From: Bacteroidales bacterium UBA6244
GTDB taxonomy: Bacteria > Bacteroidota > Bacteroidia > Bacteroidales > F082
Assembly (NCBI GenBank): GCA_002440885.1
Contig: DJVY01000143.1
Coordinates: forward strand, 4,674 to 18,912
DNA: 14,239 nucleotides
Direction: 5' to 3'
Each line of letters opens with the position of its first letter. Within the stretch, counting starts at the first letter, position 1. Below are positions 1 to 6,194 of the stretch, piece by piece. The translations under genes were made by a program, and so were the position numbers. The notes under the pieces were generated by a model. It was not told the origin of the DNA. It made no database searches and saw only the letters and a program-made list of their open reading frames with translations.

Positions 1-448
1 TTTCCTCAGTCTCTTTTTCAGTTTCGGCCGTTTCATCCGTTGCTCTTTCTTCTTCCGCTTCTGTCTCTTCCTCTCCCCCGACAATCACTTCAGTGACGCC
101 GGGCAACGCTACTCCCTCGTTGAGCGGGGTAGGTTCAAAAAAGGAAAAAGCGCTGTTCACCGACTCATTCAGGGAATCTTCGGGTGCAAAATACAGGTCG
201 ACAGAAGATTCAAACAGTACTTCCACCGCCGGGGGCATCAGGTATCGGTCATTGGTTTCCCTGTCTGTCAGGATATACTCCGGTTGTTTCGGGGTTAAGA
301 ATTTACCGAAATCATCGAGATCGACCGGATTATTGGCTGTCAGTTCTGCCTTCAACACGGCAATCATTGCATCCAGCGCCTCTGTTGCGGTCTCATCCGA
401 CCAGCCAAGTTGTTGGGCAAGTCTTTGAATCAGATCTTCGTGTGTCAT
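1..448 (-). CDS. HU/IHF-family DNA-binding protein with acidic C-terminal extension (partial)
   Basis: This gene is absent from simple long-ORF lists because it runs off the left edge. It opens with ATG at 448-446 and is open through base 1 (149 complete codons). The first ~90 residues look like an HU/IHF histone-like fold: an N-terminal MTHEDLIQRLAQQLGWS helix, a second helix (ALDAMIAVLKAEL), then VDLDDFGKF, which corresponds to the conserved 'V.L..FG.F' strand of HU, and a short Pro-containing arm region (RYLMPPAVEVLF). Residues after ~95 depart from HU and become strongly acidic (GGEEETEAEEER), a low-complexity tail with no stop in view. HU proteins are usually ~90 residues, so this is an extended variant; what follows the tail (for example a membrane segment or another domain) is outside the window. 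It starts 17 bp after the rimO stop and is probably co-transcribed with it. The family is well supported; its specific role is unknown. Confidence 0.75.
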   Translation of the reverse strand, partial: MTHEDLIQRLAQQLGWSDETATEALDAMIAVLKAELTANNPVDLDDFGKFLTPKQPEYILTDRETNDRYLMPPAVEVLFESSVDLYFAPEDSLNESVNSAFSFFEPTPLNEGVALPGVTEVIVGGEEETEAEEERATDETAETEKETEE

Positions 449-465
449 GTGATCAAAAGTTTTTC

Positions 466-1761
466 TCAATTCACGCTGCCTGTCAGGTCGAAGGGCATGG
501 CAGAGAGCATGGTTGCGTCATAAAAGTCACCTACGGTCAGGGGCTTCTCTTTGGAGATCAGCACCTCGCCATCTACTTCGGGGGAATCAAACTCGGTGCG
601 TCCGACATAAAAATCGGTATCTTCCCTGTCGACAATCACCTTCATGGTTTTCCCCACTTTCTCCTCGTTCACGCTCAGCGCGATTTCCTCCTGCGTCTCC
701 ATCAGCAGGTCCATCCTCTCCTGCTTCACTGCAGCAGGTATGTCATCGGTATAATGTTTGTCGTTGTAGGTATCTTCCTCGTGTGAGTATGGAAAGGCGC
801 CGAGACGTTCGAAACGTGTTTTCTTTACAAAAGCGAGCAACTCTTCAAAATCGGTTTCCGTCTCTCCGGGATGGCCCACCATCATGGTGGTACGCAGGTG
901 GATGCCCGGCACCTCTTCCCTGAACTGTTGGATGAGATCGATGGTCTGTTGTTTGCTGATGTTCCGTCGCATGGTTTTCAGCATGTTGTCGCTGATGTGC
1001 TGCAGGGCAATATCGAGGTAGTTGCACACGTTGTCTCTTTCTCGCATCACCCGCAACAGGTCGGTTGGAAAGTGTGCCGGATAGGCATAGTGCAGACGGA
1101 TCCACTCCACCCCGGGTATGTCTGACACCTGTTCTACGAGCTGGGGCAGTTTCATCGACTTGTACCGGTCGAGTCCGTAGTATGTAAGATCCTGCGCGAT
1201 AAACTGGAACTCTTTTACTCCCCGGCTCACCAGTTGTTTCACTTCGCGGGTAATATCCTCCATGGCGCGCGACTTGTATTTTCCTGTGATCAGCGGTATG
1301 GAGCAGTAGGAACAGGTTCTGTCGCATCCTTCCGAGATTTTCATATAGGCATAATGGGGAGGTGTGGAGAGGGAACGGTCGTATTCCAGTTCCTTGTAGT
1401 ATGATTTTCCCAGGTCGGCAATCAGATTTTTCCAGTCGAACTTCCCGTAGAACTTGTCCACCTCGGGGATCTCTTCTGTCAGTTCCTTGCGATACCGTTC
1501 CGAGAGGCAACCCATCACGATCAGCTTTTTGAGCTTGTTCCTTTTTTTGGCTTCGGCAAAGGAGAGGATCATGTTGATGGATTCCTCCTTGGCGTCACCA
1601 ATAAAGCCACAGGTATTGATCACGGCAATGTCGCCCCGGGCTTCCTCGGGATCGTGCGAAACAGTATAGCCGTTGGCCACCAGCTGACGCACGAGTAACT
1701 CTGAGTCGACCAGGTTTTTGGAACAACCCAGGGTCACGACATCTATTTTGTTTTTAATCAT
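466..1761 (-). CDS. rimO: Ribosomal protein uS12 methylthiotransferase RimO
   Basis: RimO is a cytoplasmic radical SAM enzyme that adds a methylthio group to a conserved aspartate of ribosomal protein uS12. The N-terminal UPF0004 domain carries the three auxiliary-cluster cysteines at C13 (TLGCSKN), C51 (NTCGF) and C85 (MGCLSER). The radical SAM cluster motif is GCDRTCSYCS (C146, C150, C153, CX3CX2C). The last ~60 residues (GKTMKVIVDRE...GRTEFDSPEVDG) fit a TRAM domain. TLGCSKNLVDSE at the N-terminus is characteristic of RimO rather than MiaB. At 431 residues the length is normal. I prefer the ATG at 1761 because the protein then begins MIKNKIDVVTLGCSKN as in relatives; an in-frame ATG at 1785 would add eight residues. 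It lies 84 bp downstream of ftsY and 17 bp before the HU-like gene, so the three may share a transcript. Confidence 0.95.
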   Translation of the reverse strand: MIKNKIDVVTLGCSKNLVDSELLVRQLVANGYTVSHDPEEARGDIAVINTCGFIGDAKEESINMILSFAEAKKRNKLKKLIVMGCLSERYRKELTEEIPEVDKFYGKFDWKNLIADLGKSYYKELEYDRSLSTPPHYAYMKISEGCDRTCSYCSIPLITGKYKSRAMEDITREVKQLVSRGVKEFQFIAQDLTYYGLDRYKSMKLPQLVEQVSDIPGVEWIRLHYAYPAHFPTDLLRVMRERDNVCNYLDIALQHISDNMLKTMRRNISKQQTIDLIQQFREEVPGIHLRTTMMVGHPGETETDFEELLAFVKKTRFERLGAFPYSHEEDTYNDKHYTDDIPAAVKQERMDLLMETQEEIALSVNEEKVGKTMKVIVDREDTDFYVGRTEFDSPEVDGEVLISKEKPLTVGDFYDATMLSAMPFDLTGSVN

Positions 1762-1845
1762 ATATGCTAAACTATCTTGGGGCAAATCCCGATTTTTGTA
1801 AAAAGGCAGTACAAAGAGTTGCCGGAGGTGGGAACGGTTTCCCGC

Positions 1846-2799
1846 TTATTCCCCAAATAGGGAATCCACAAATTCTTTTCTTCTGAATACCTGCAGATCG
1901 CTGATTCCCTCACCCAGTCCGATATACTTTACCGGGATCCTGAACTGATCGGAGATGCCAATTACCACGCCCCCCTTGGCGGTGCCATCGAGTTTGGTGA
2001 TGGCCAGGGCAGTCACCTCGGTGGCGGCTGTGAACTGCCGGGCCTGCTCAAAGGCGTTCTGCCCCGTGGAACCATCGAGTACCAGGAGCACCTCGTGGGG
2101 TGCATCGGGTACGATCTTGCCCATCACATTCTTGATCTTGGTGAGCTCATTCATCAGGTTTATTTTGTTGTGCAGGCGGCCGGCAGTATCGATGATCACC
2201 ACATCGGCGTTGTGCGCTTTGGCCGAGTTCACGGCATCGAATGCCACGGAGGCAGGATCGGCGCCCATACTCTGCTTCACGACGGGTACCCCCACTCTTT
2301 GGCCCCAAATATCGAGCTGCTCCACGGCTGCGGCACGGAATGTATCGGCTGCACCCAGATATACGGAAAGCCCTTTCTGTTTAAACTGATGCGCCAGCTT
2401 ACCGATGGTGGTGGTCTTCCCTACGCCGTTGACACCCACGACCATGATCACATAAGGCTTTTTATCTTCGGGTACTGAAAACTCTGCCAGGTCGTCGCTG
2501 TTGTTTTCGGTGAGAAGCCTGACAATCTCATCGCGCAGGATGGCGGTCAGTTCATCGGTTCCCACGTATTTGTCGCGTGCCACCCGCTCCTCAATGCGGT
2601 CGATGATCTTCAGGGTAGTCTCCACACCCACGTCGGAAGTCACCAATACCTCTTCCAGCTGGTCGAGCACTTCGTCGTCGACTTTTGATTTTCCGGCTAC
2701 GGCGCGGGTGATCTTTGAAAAAAAGTTTTCTTTTGTTTTTTCAAGGCCCTTGTCGAGTGTTTCTTTTTTCCCTTTTGAAAATTTATCGAAAAAACCCAT
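1846..2799 (-). CDS. ftsY: Signal recognition particle receptor FtsY
   Basis: FtsY is the SRP receptor GTPase that docks ribosome-nascent chain-SRP complexes at the inner membrane. The 317-residue protein has a short lysine-rich N-terminus (MGFFDKFSKGKK) instead of the long acidic A domain of enterobacteria, a four-helix N domain to about residue 100, and the G domain. Visible GTPase motifs are the P-loop GVNGVGKTT (122-130), AADTFRAAA (150-158), DTAGR (204-208), TKLDG (268-272) and the closing GLGEGISDLQVF (294-305). Length and domain content are as expected for Bacteroidetes. It is separated from the upstream ribosomal-protein genes by a hairpin terminator (about 2850-2883), so it probably has its own promoter in the 2800-2850 gap; a TAGATTTG box lies there. 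rimO follows 84 bp downstream on the same strand. Confidence 0.97.
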   Translation of the reverse strand: MGFFDKFSKGKKETLDKGLEKTKENFFSKITRAVAGKSKVDDEVLDQLEEVLVTSDVGVETTLKIIDRIEERVARDKYVGTDELTAILRDEIVRLLTENNSDDLAEFSVPEDKKPYVIMVVGVNGVGKTTTIGKLAHQFKQKGLSVYLGAADTFRAAAVEQLDIWGQRVGVPVVKQSMGADPASVAFDAVNSAKAHNADVVIIDTAGRLHNKINLMNELTKIKNVMGKIVPDAPHEVLLVLDGSTGQNAFEQARQFTAATEVTALAITKLDGTAKGGVVIGISDQFRIPVKYIGLGEGISDLQVFRRKEFVDSLFGE

Positions 2800-2828
2800 A
2801 AAGCAGTAAGTATTTAAACGATGAATGC

Positions 2829-2836
2829 CAAATCTA
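2829..2836 (-). promoter_or_regulatory. Candidate -7 box for ftsY
   Basis: On the minus strand this reads TAGATTTG, an exact match to the Bacteroidetes -7 consensus TAnnTTTG, about 30 bases upstream of the ftsY ATG and just downstream of the preceding terminator. I see no good -33 TTTG at the usual spacing, because that position falls in the terminator's T-tract, so this is a weak call. Confidence 0.35.
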
Positions 2837-2849
2837 CAAAATAGTCAAT

Positions 2850-2883
2850 AAAAAACTTCCCTGCGTGGTGGCACAGGGAAGTT
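2850..2883 (-). terminator. Intrinsic terminator after the rpmB-rpmG-DUF4295 operon
   Basis: A perfect 10-bp stem (AACTTCCCTG at 2854-2863 pairing with CAGGGAAGTT at 2874-2883) encloses a 10-base loop. On the minus strand the stem runs directly into a T-rich tract (TTTTTT ending at 2850), as expected for a Rho-independent terminator reading in the direction of the ribosomal-protein genes, 86 bases after the DUF4295 stop. Confidence 0.8.
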
Positions 2884-2968
2884 CTTATATATTTTTAACC
2901 TGATTCCGGCGACTGACCCAGACAATATTTTTATCCCGGTCAGACATGGGAAACACAGCGGGTAATTC

Positions 2969-3130
2969 TTATTTCGAAAAATAATCCTTTACCTGGTCGT
3001 TCAGAATCATCTCTTCTTTGAAGCTGTACGCACCTGTTTTGGGTGATTTCACCATTTTAATTACCTTGGTGTGACTGCGCCCGGTGGTTGTATTTTTATC
3101 GCGGAATCCCGCAACTGCTTTTTTTGCCAT
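2969..3130 (-). CDS. DUF4295 small basic protein, probable Bacteroidetes-specific ribosomal protein
   Basis: This 53-residue ORF starts MAKKAVAGFRDKNTTTGR and ends QVKDYFSK before TAA at 2969. It is strongly basic with K/R throughout. The sequence and the position directly downstream of rpmG match the DUF4295 family that accompanies rpmB-rpmG across Bacteroidetes. From memory, a Bacteroidetes ribosome structure showed an additional small large-subunit protein (termed bL38) that I believe is this family; treat that identity as unverified. Start and stop were read directly; the start is 14 bp after the rpmG stop, so it is the last gene of the rpmB-rpmG operon and precedes the terminator. Too short for most ORF listings, but well supported by context and composition. 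Confidence 0.85.
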   Translation of the reverse strand: MAKKAVAGFRDKNTTTGRSHTKVIKMVKSPKTGAYSFKEEMILNDQVKDYFSK

Positions 3131-3144
3131 AGTTTATCCTGTTT

Positions 3145-3333
3145 TTACTTGATTTCTTTGTGAACAGTCATTTTCTTGAGTACCGGATTGTATTTCTTCA
3201 ATTCCAGGCGCTCTGTTGTATTTTTTCTGTTTTTGGTGGTAATATACCGGGATGTGCCGGGCATGCCGCTCGCCTTGTGTTCGGTGCATTCCAAAATCAC
3301 CTGGACCCTGTTGCCTTTTGCTTTTTTTGCCAT
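3145..3333 (-). CDS. rpmG: 50S ribosomal protein bL33
   Basis: The 62-residue basic protein (MAKKAKGNRVQVILECTEHK...) is ribosomal protein bL33 of the large subunit. Diagnostic features are the N-terminal RVQVILECTEH strand, the SRYITTKNRKNTTERLELKKY core and the PVLKKMTVHKEIK tail. It has a single cysteine (C16), so it is the zinc-independent (C-minus) type rather than the four-cysteine type. It lies 19 bp downstream of rpmB and 14 bp upstream of the DUF4295 gene, forming a compact three-gene operon. Confidence 0.97.
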   Translation of the reverse strand: MAKKAKGNRVQVILECTEHKASGMPGTSRYITTKNRKNTTERLELKKYNPVLKKMTVHKEIK

Positions 3334-3352
3334 TGCTGCTTTCTCCTTCTCG

Positions 3353-3592
3353 TTATGCGTTTAAATATCCTTTCGCAGCAGCTTGTTTCAAGGCTGCATC
3401 CAATCCGATTTTATTGATGGTGCGCAAACCGGATGCCGAGATGCTCAGGCTGATCCAGCAATCTTCTTCCACCCAATAAAACTTTTTCGTGAACAAATTG
3501 ACGTTGAATTTGCGTTTGGTCCTCTTGTTAGAGTGAGAAACGTTGTTGCCAACCATTGCTCTTTTTCCTGTTATTTGACAAATCTTAGACAT
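3353..3592 (-). CDS. rpmB: 50S ribosomal protein bL28
   Basis: The 79-residue product begins MSKICQITGKRAMVGNNVSHS, the conserved bL28 N-terminus, followed by the basic NKRTKRKFNVNL segment and the C-terminal SASGLRTINKIGLDAALKQA helix. It is a structural component of the large ribosomal subunit. Only C5 and C45 are present, so this is the form without the zinc-binding cysteines. It is the first gene of the rpmB-rpmG-DUF4295 operon; a good Bacteroidetes promoter lies about 70 bases upstream, implying a leader of about 60 bases. Confidence 0.97.
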   Translation of the reverse strand: MSKICQITGKRAMVGNNVSHSNKRTKRKFNVNLFTKKFYWVEEDCWISLSISASGLRTINKIGLDAALKQAAAKGYLNA

Positions 3593-3659
3593 TGCTGTAT
3601 ATTGTGTATTTATTGTTTACTTTCAGTTCGGAACGCAATCTTCCCGACAAATCAGGGCG

Positions 3660-3691
3660 CAAAATTAAGCATATAATTTTAATTTACCAAA
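3660..3691 (-). promoter_or_regulatory. Promoter of the rpmB-rpmG-DUF4295 operon
   Basis: On the minus strand a TTTG (3691-3688) is followed after 20 bases by TAATTTTG (3667-3660). This fits the Bacteroidetes sigma-ABfr consensus TTTG / TAnnTTTG with typical spacing. Transcription would begin a few bases downstream (around 3653), about 60 bases before the rpmB ATG at 3592. Confidence 0.65.
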
Positions 3692-3768
3692 GCTTCAGGC
3701 AAATAAATTTTGATATAATTTTGACAGAATCAGCCTGTTTCTGCCGCCAAACGGTTTGAGATACTTAT

Positions 3769-4332
3769 TTAATGCACTGCTCCCGAAAGATCGGCATAAA
3801 GCTTGTTGAGCACCCGGAGTGTTTCTTTTCGCAGGTTGTTTTTCAGTTCATTCTCATCGCTTTTCACAGATAGAGCCTGGTCTGTAATGGTTTCCTCGGC
3901 TGTGTAAGTTTTGGGGAAGAACGATCCCGATTCCTTGCGTGCGTTCTGATAAGTGATATCACGAACCACAAGAACACATCCTGCATTGGTAACGGTTGCA
4001 TCGAACCGGTAACTCATGATCATGTGGTCGCGCCCCCCCGATTTGTCTACCGGCAGGTTCAACTCGGCCTTTGAGCTTACTGTGACGGCCTGGGATTTCT
4101 CATCGTAACGAATACCGGATAAAAGGGGACTCCCGCTAAAGGATTTTCTTGTCCAGTCCTGCAGCTTCGCGTATCGTTGGCTTGCGCTGCCCGCCGGATC
4201 GGCAGGGATAAATTGTTCAAACACTACCTTCCCGTTCACCACCGACACTTTGGTAAAGCCTGCATCCATCTGTCCGTAAACATGGAACAGACCTGCGACC
4301 AGAATGGAGAATGCAAGTAAGTATTTTTTCAT
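3769..4332 (-). CDS. Exported DUF4468-like protein
   Basis: The 187-residue protein starts with a signal peptide, MKKYLLAFSILVAGLFHVYG, with likely cleavage near YGQ-MDAG. The mature part resembles Bacteroidetes DUF4468 ('TBP-like fold') proteins: an N-terminal VNGKVVFEQFIPADPAGSA segment in which an enzyme-like active site is not visible, a middle strand-rich region (AVTVSSKAEL...HMIMSYRFDAT...CVLVVRDITYQ) and a C-terminal helix. The function of that family is unknown to me. An in-frame ATG at 4359 would place nine charged residues before the signal peptide, so I chose 4332. It is separated from rpmB by the rpmB promoter and I see no convincing terminator between them. A 5-bp inverted repeat lies at 4412-4428 upstream. 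Confidence 0.65.
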   Translation of the reverse strand: MKKYLLAFSILVAGLFHVYGQMDAGFTKVSVVNGKVVFEQFIPADPAGSASQRYAKLQDWTRKSFSGSPLLSGIRYDEKSQAVTVSSKAELNLPVDKSGGRDHMIMSYRFDATVTNAGCVLVVRDITYQNARKESGSFFPKTYTAEETITDQALSVKSDENELKNNLRKETLRVLNKLYADLSGAVH

Positions 4333-4542
4333 ATTATTTTTCTTTTCTGTCTCTTTCATTTTTTCGGATTGTTTCTGATAAGACGGACAGAAATAACTTT
4401 TGTTACATCATGTGACCCTCTTTGTCACGAAAAACAGTCCGATAACTTGTCCTAAGACTACAAACGTACGAAAAAGATTAATCCGTCTTGTCGTTTTTAT
4501 AAAAAACAGTCTTTTAAATTTTATTTATCATTTAAAAACCAT

Positions 4543-4550
4543 TACTTTTG
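4543..4550 (+). promoter_or_regulatory. Candidate -7 box for the TPR gene
   Basis: TACTTTTG matches the TAnnTTTG consensus exactly and sits 37 bases before the ATG at 4587, giving a leader of about 30 bases. The upstream region is T-rich without a perfect TTTG at -33. The box also argues against an upstream TTG start at 4548, which it overlaps. Confidence 0.45.
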
Positions 4551-4586
4551 CATCTCAAAAAAATAACGTCATATTTTTCAACAATC

Positions 4587-5291
4587 ATGTCTGCAAAAAA
4601 AACAAACGAATCGAAGGCTGAGAAAAATTTCGAGAATATCGGTGAAGCTTTAACCACATCTGAACAGTTTCTGGAGAAGAACCAGAAAGCCATTTTAACA
4701 GGGTTGCTCATCGTCATTGTTTTGGTAGGTGCATACCTGGCATACCATTATTTATATAAGGTACCCCGCAATGAAAAAGCACAGACAGCCATCTTCAAGG
4801 GTGAGCGTTATTTCCAGGAGGGGCAAGACTCGCTGGCACTTTTTGGCAACGGCAACGATTACATCGGTTTTGAATCGGTAATCAGCCAGTACAAGGGTAC
4901 CCGCACGGCCGACCTGGCGCACGCCTATGCAGGCATATCATACAATCGCCTCGGCAACAACGAAAAGGCACTGGAGCACCTGAGAAAATTCAAAGGTGGT
5001 GATTTACTCATCACCCCTGCTGTCACTGGCGCCATCGGCGATGTGCAAATGAACATGGGTAACACCGCGGAGGCCATCTCGCTTTTTCAAAAGGCTGCCA
5101 AACTGGCCAACGACAAGATGTTGACTCCCATTTATCTGAAAAAGGCGGGAGAAGCTTATCTGAGCCTTGCTGATTATGACAAGGCCATAGAGACCTTCAC
5201 CCGGATTAAAGAACAATATATCAATACCCCCGAAGCGCAGGAAGCCGATAAATACATCAAACAGGCCGAACTGCTGAAAGAATCGAAATAA
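4587..5291 (+). CDS. Membrane-anchored tetratricopeptide repeat protein (YfgM-like topology)
   Basis: This 234-residue protein has a short hydrophilic N-terminus (MSAKKTNESKAEKNF), one transmembrane segment at about 35-57 (KAILTGLLIVIVLVGAYLAY) and a long helical domain of TPR-like repeats. Repeat-like stretches include ADLAHAYAGISYNRLGNNEK, AITGAIGDVQ-like helices around 145-160, and AYLSLADYDKAIETFTRI near the C-terminus. This is the layout of YfgM/PpiD-associated TPR anchors, so a role in envelope protein complexes is possible but is inference. I chose ATG at 4587 over a TTG at 4548 because the latter lies inside the probable promoter. Four bases separate its stop from ribH, so the two are almost certainly co-transcribed; the pair is commonly neighbouring in Bacteroidetes as far as I recall. 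Confidence 0.85.
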   Translation: MSAKKTNESKAEKNFENIGEALTTSEQFLEKNQKAILTGLLIVIVLVGAYLAYHYLYKVPRNEKAQTAIFKGERYFQEGQDSLALFGNGNDYIGFESVISQYKGTRTADLAHAYAGISYNRLGNNEKALEHLRKFKGGDLLITPAVTGAIGDVQMNMGNTAEAISLFQKAAKLANDKMLTPIYLKKAGEAYLSLADYDKAIETFTRIKEQYINTPEAQEADKYIKQAELLKESK

Positions 5292-5295
5292 AAAG

Positions 5296-5787
5296 ATGGC
5301 AACCGAACTGAATAATCTTTCGTCGTACGATCCGAAACAGGTTCCTTCGGGAAACGGAAAACGAATTGGCATCGTGGTGTCCGAATGGAACTCTTCCGTA
5401 ACGGAAAGCCTGTTGCACGGAGCAACCGACACACTGCTTAAATTCGGGGTATCGGCCGACAACATTGTTATAGAATATGTGCCCGGAAGCTTTGAACTGA
5501 CCTACGGTGCAAAGGTTTTAACAGCGAAAGGCAACGTTGACTGTGTAATCATCCTGGGATGTGTGATACAGGGAGAAACTCCACACTTCACCTTTGTCTG
5601 CGACAGCGTGACAGAGGGAACCACCCAACTGAATCTGACACAGAATGTTCCAGTGATCTTTGGACTGCTCACCACCAACACGCTCGACCAGGCAAAGGCT
5701 AGAGCGGGCGGCAGACACGGAAACAAAGGGGATGAAGCGGCAATCACTGCTTTAAAAATGATCGCCTTCAGGGAAAAATACCAATAA
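5296..5787 (+). CDS. ribH: 6,7-dimethyl-8-ribityllumazine synthase
   Basis: RibH condenses 5-amino-6-ribitylamino-uracil with 3,4-dihydroxy-2-butanone-4-phosphate to make lumazine, the last precursor of riboflavin; it acts in the cytoplasm, usually as a pentamer or 60-mer. The 163-residue sequence shows IGIVVSEWN (24-32) with the substrate-contacting aromatic W31, the PGSFEL motif (63-68), GCVIQGETPHFTF (89-100) containing the catalytic-position histidine H97, PVIFGLLTTNT (119-129) and the GGRHGNKG phosphate loop (138-145). Length is normal. ATG at 5296 follows the TPR gene's stop by four bases. Confidence 0.97.
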   Translation: MATELNNLSSYDPKQVPSGNGKRIGIVVSEWNSSVTESLLHGATDTLLKFGVSADNIVIEYVPGSFELTYGAKVLTAKGNVDCVIILGCVIQGETPHFTFVCDSVTEGTTQLNLTQNVPVIFGLLTTNTLDQAKARAGGRHGNKGDEAAITALKMIAFREKYQ

Positions 5788-5794
5788 TATATTG

Positions 5795-5802
5795 TATCTT
5801 TG
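5795..5802 (+). promoter_or_regulatory. Candidate -7 box for the tRNA genes
   Basis: TATCTTTG matches TAnnTTTG and ends 11 bases before the first base of mature tRNA-Tyr, so the transcript would carry only a very short 5' leader. No clear -33 TTTG is present at the usual spacing because that region is the end of ribH. Confidence 0.5.
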
Positions 5803-5813
5803 TAGCGCAAAAA

Positions 5814-5899
5814 GGGCAGTTACCAGAGTGGCCAAATGGGGCTGACTGTAACTCAGCTGGCTTTCGCCTTCGGTGGTTCGAATCCATCACTGCCCACCA
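5814..5899 (+). tRNA. tRNA-Tyr (GTA), CCA encoded
   Basis: The acceptor stem GGGCAGT (5814-5820) pairs perfectly with ACTGCCC (5889-5895), followed by discriminator A and an encoded CCA (5897-5899). The anticodon stem GCTGA/TCAGC encloses the seven-base loop CTGTAAC with anticodon GTA at 5848-5850. The long variable arm and the GGTTCGAATCC T-loop segment are as expected for class II tRNA-Tyr. Confidence 0.96.
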
Positions 5900-5903
5900 C
5901 TCA

Positions 5904-5989
5904 ATGTGCCAATATGCCAATGAATGAATTTGCCAATTGGCACATTAGCAAATTAGTCGCATTGGCAAATTAGTCACATTGGCAAATTG
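5904..5989 (+). repeat. GCCAAT / ATTGGC repeat cluster between the tRNA genes
   Basis: The spacer holds three GCCAAT hexamers (5908, 5916, 5932) followed by three ATTGGC complements (5936, 5961, 5978), with the two orientations meeting in the perfect palindrome TGCCAATTGGCA (5931-5942). The right half is also a tandem repeat of a 17-base unit: CATTAGCAAATTAGTCG (5943-5959), CATTGGCAAATTAGTCA (5960-5976) and a partial third copy to 5989. The arrangement could fold back on itself. It has no coding potential. Confidence 0.75.
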
Positions 5990-5994
5990 AAATT

Positions 5995-6067
5995 GCGGAA
6001 GTAGCTCAGTCGATAGAGCATTAGCCTTCCAAGCTGAGGGTCGCGGGTTTGAGCCCCGTCTTCCGCT
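5995..6067 (+). tRNA. tRNA-Gly (TCC), CCA not encoded
   Basis: The acceptor stem GCGGAAG (5995-6001) pairs perfectly with CTTCCGC (6060-6066), followed by discriminator T. The D arm (GCTCAGTCGATAGAGC), an anticodon stem TTAGC/GCTGA (one G-T pair) with loop CTTCCAA and anticodon TCC at 6028-6030, and a GGTTTGAGCCC T-loop are all present. The bases after position 6067 are CTA, so CCA must be added enzymatically, unlike the neighbouring tRNA-Tyr. Confidence 0.96.
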
Positions 6068-6070
6068 CTA

Positions 6071-6123
6071 AAGAGGAGAAGAGAATTTATTCCGGGTTCA
6101 CCGGAAAGTCTCCACTTCCTCTT
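6071..6123 (+). promoter_or_regulatory. Structured spacer element before the MATE gene
   Basis: Two nested perfect stems are visible: an outer AAGAGGA (6071-6077) with TCCTCTT (6117-6123), and an inner TTCCGG (6090-6095) with CCGGAA (6101-6106) closing the loop GTTCA. A competing pairing GGAGA (6075-6079) with TCTCC (6109-6113) is also possible. It starts three bases after tRNA-Gly and is followed 14 bases later by an intrinsic terminator. It may be a processed 3' trailer of the tRNA transcript or a regulatory leader; I do not recognise a known RNA family. Confidence 0.35.
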
Positions 6124-6137
6124 ATCAAAAAGAATCG

Positions 6138-6168
6138 GGGAGTAACATCAGACGTTGCTCCCTTTTTT
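6138..6168 (+). terminator. Intrinsic terminator upstream of the MATE gene
   Basis: GGGAGTAAC (6138-6146) pairs with GTTGCTCCC (6154-6162), one G-T pair included, around a seven-base loop, followed by TTTTTT (6163-6168). It ends the tRNA transcript and stands only 26 bases before the GTG start of the MATE gene, leaving little room for an independent promoter. Confidence 0.75.
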
Positions 6169-6194
6169 CATCATAAAGAGTACCCAAAGATCCG

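Noticed and set aside
184..1510. Several long open frames on both strands over 93-1669
   Set aside because: They overlap rimO and the HU-like gene in other frames, have Arg/His/Ser-rich compositions typical of shadow frames, and match no family.
3721..3745. Hairpin CAGAA...TTCTG after the DUF4468-like gene as a terminator
   Set aside because: The stem is only 5 bp and no T-tract follows on either strand.
4412..4428. Inverted repeat GTGAC-N7-GTCAC upstream of the DUF4468-like gene as a CRP-type operator
   Set aside because: The half-sites are only 5 bp and their spacing does not match CRP sites; one such short repeat is expected by chance.
4548..4586. N-terminal extension of the TPR protein from a TTG start
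   Set aside because: The TTG lies inside a TACTTTTG promoter-like box, and the ATG at 4587 gives a natural cytoplasmic N-terminus.
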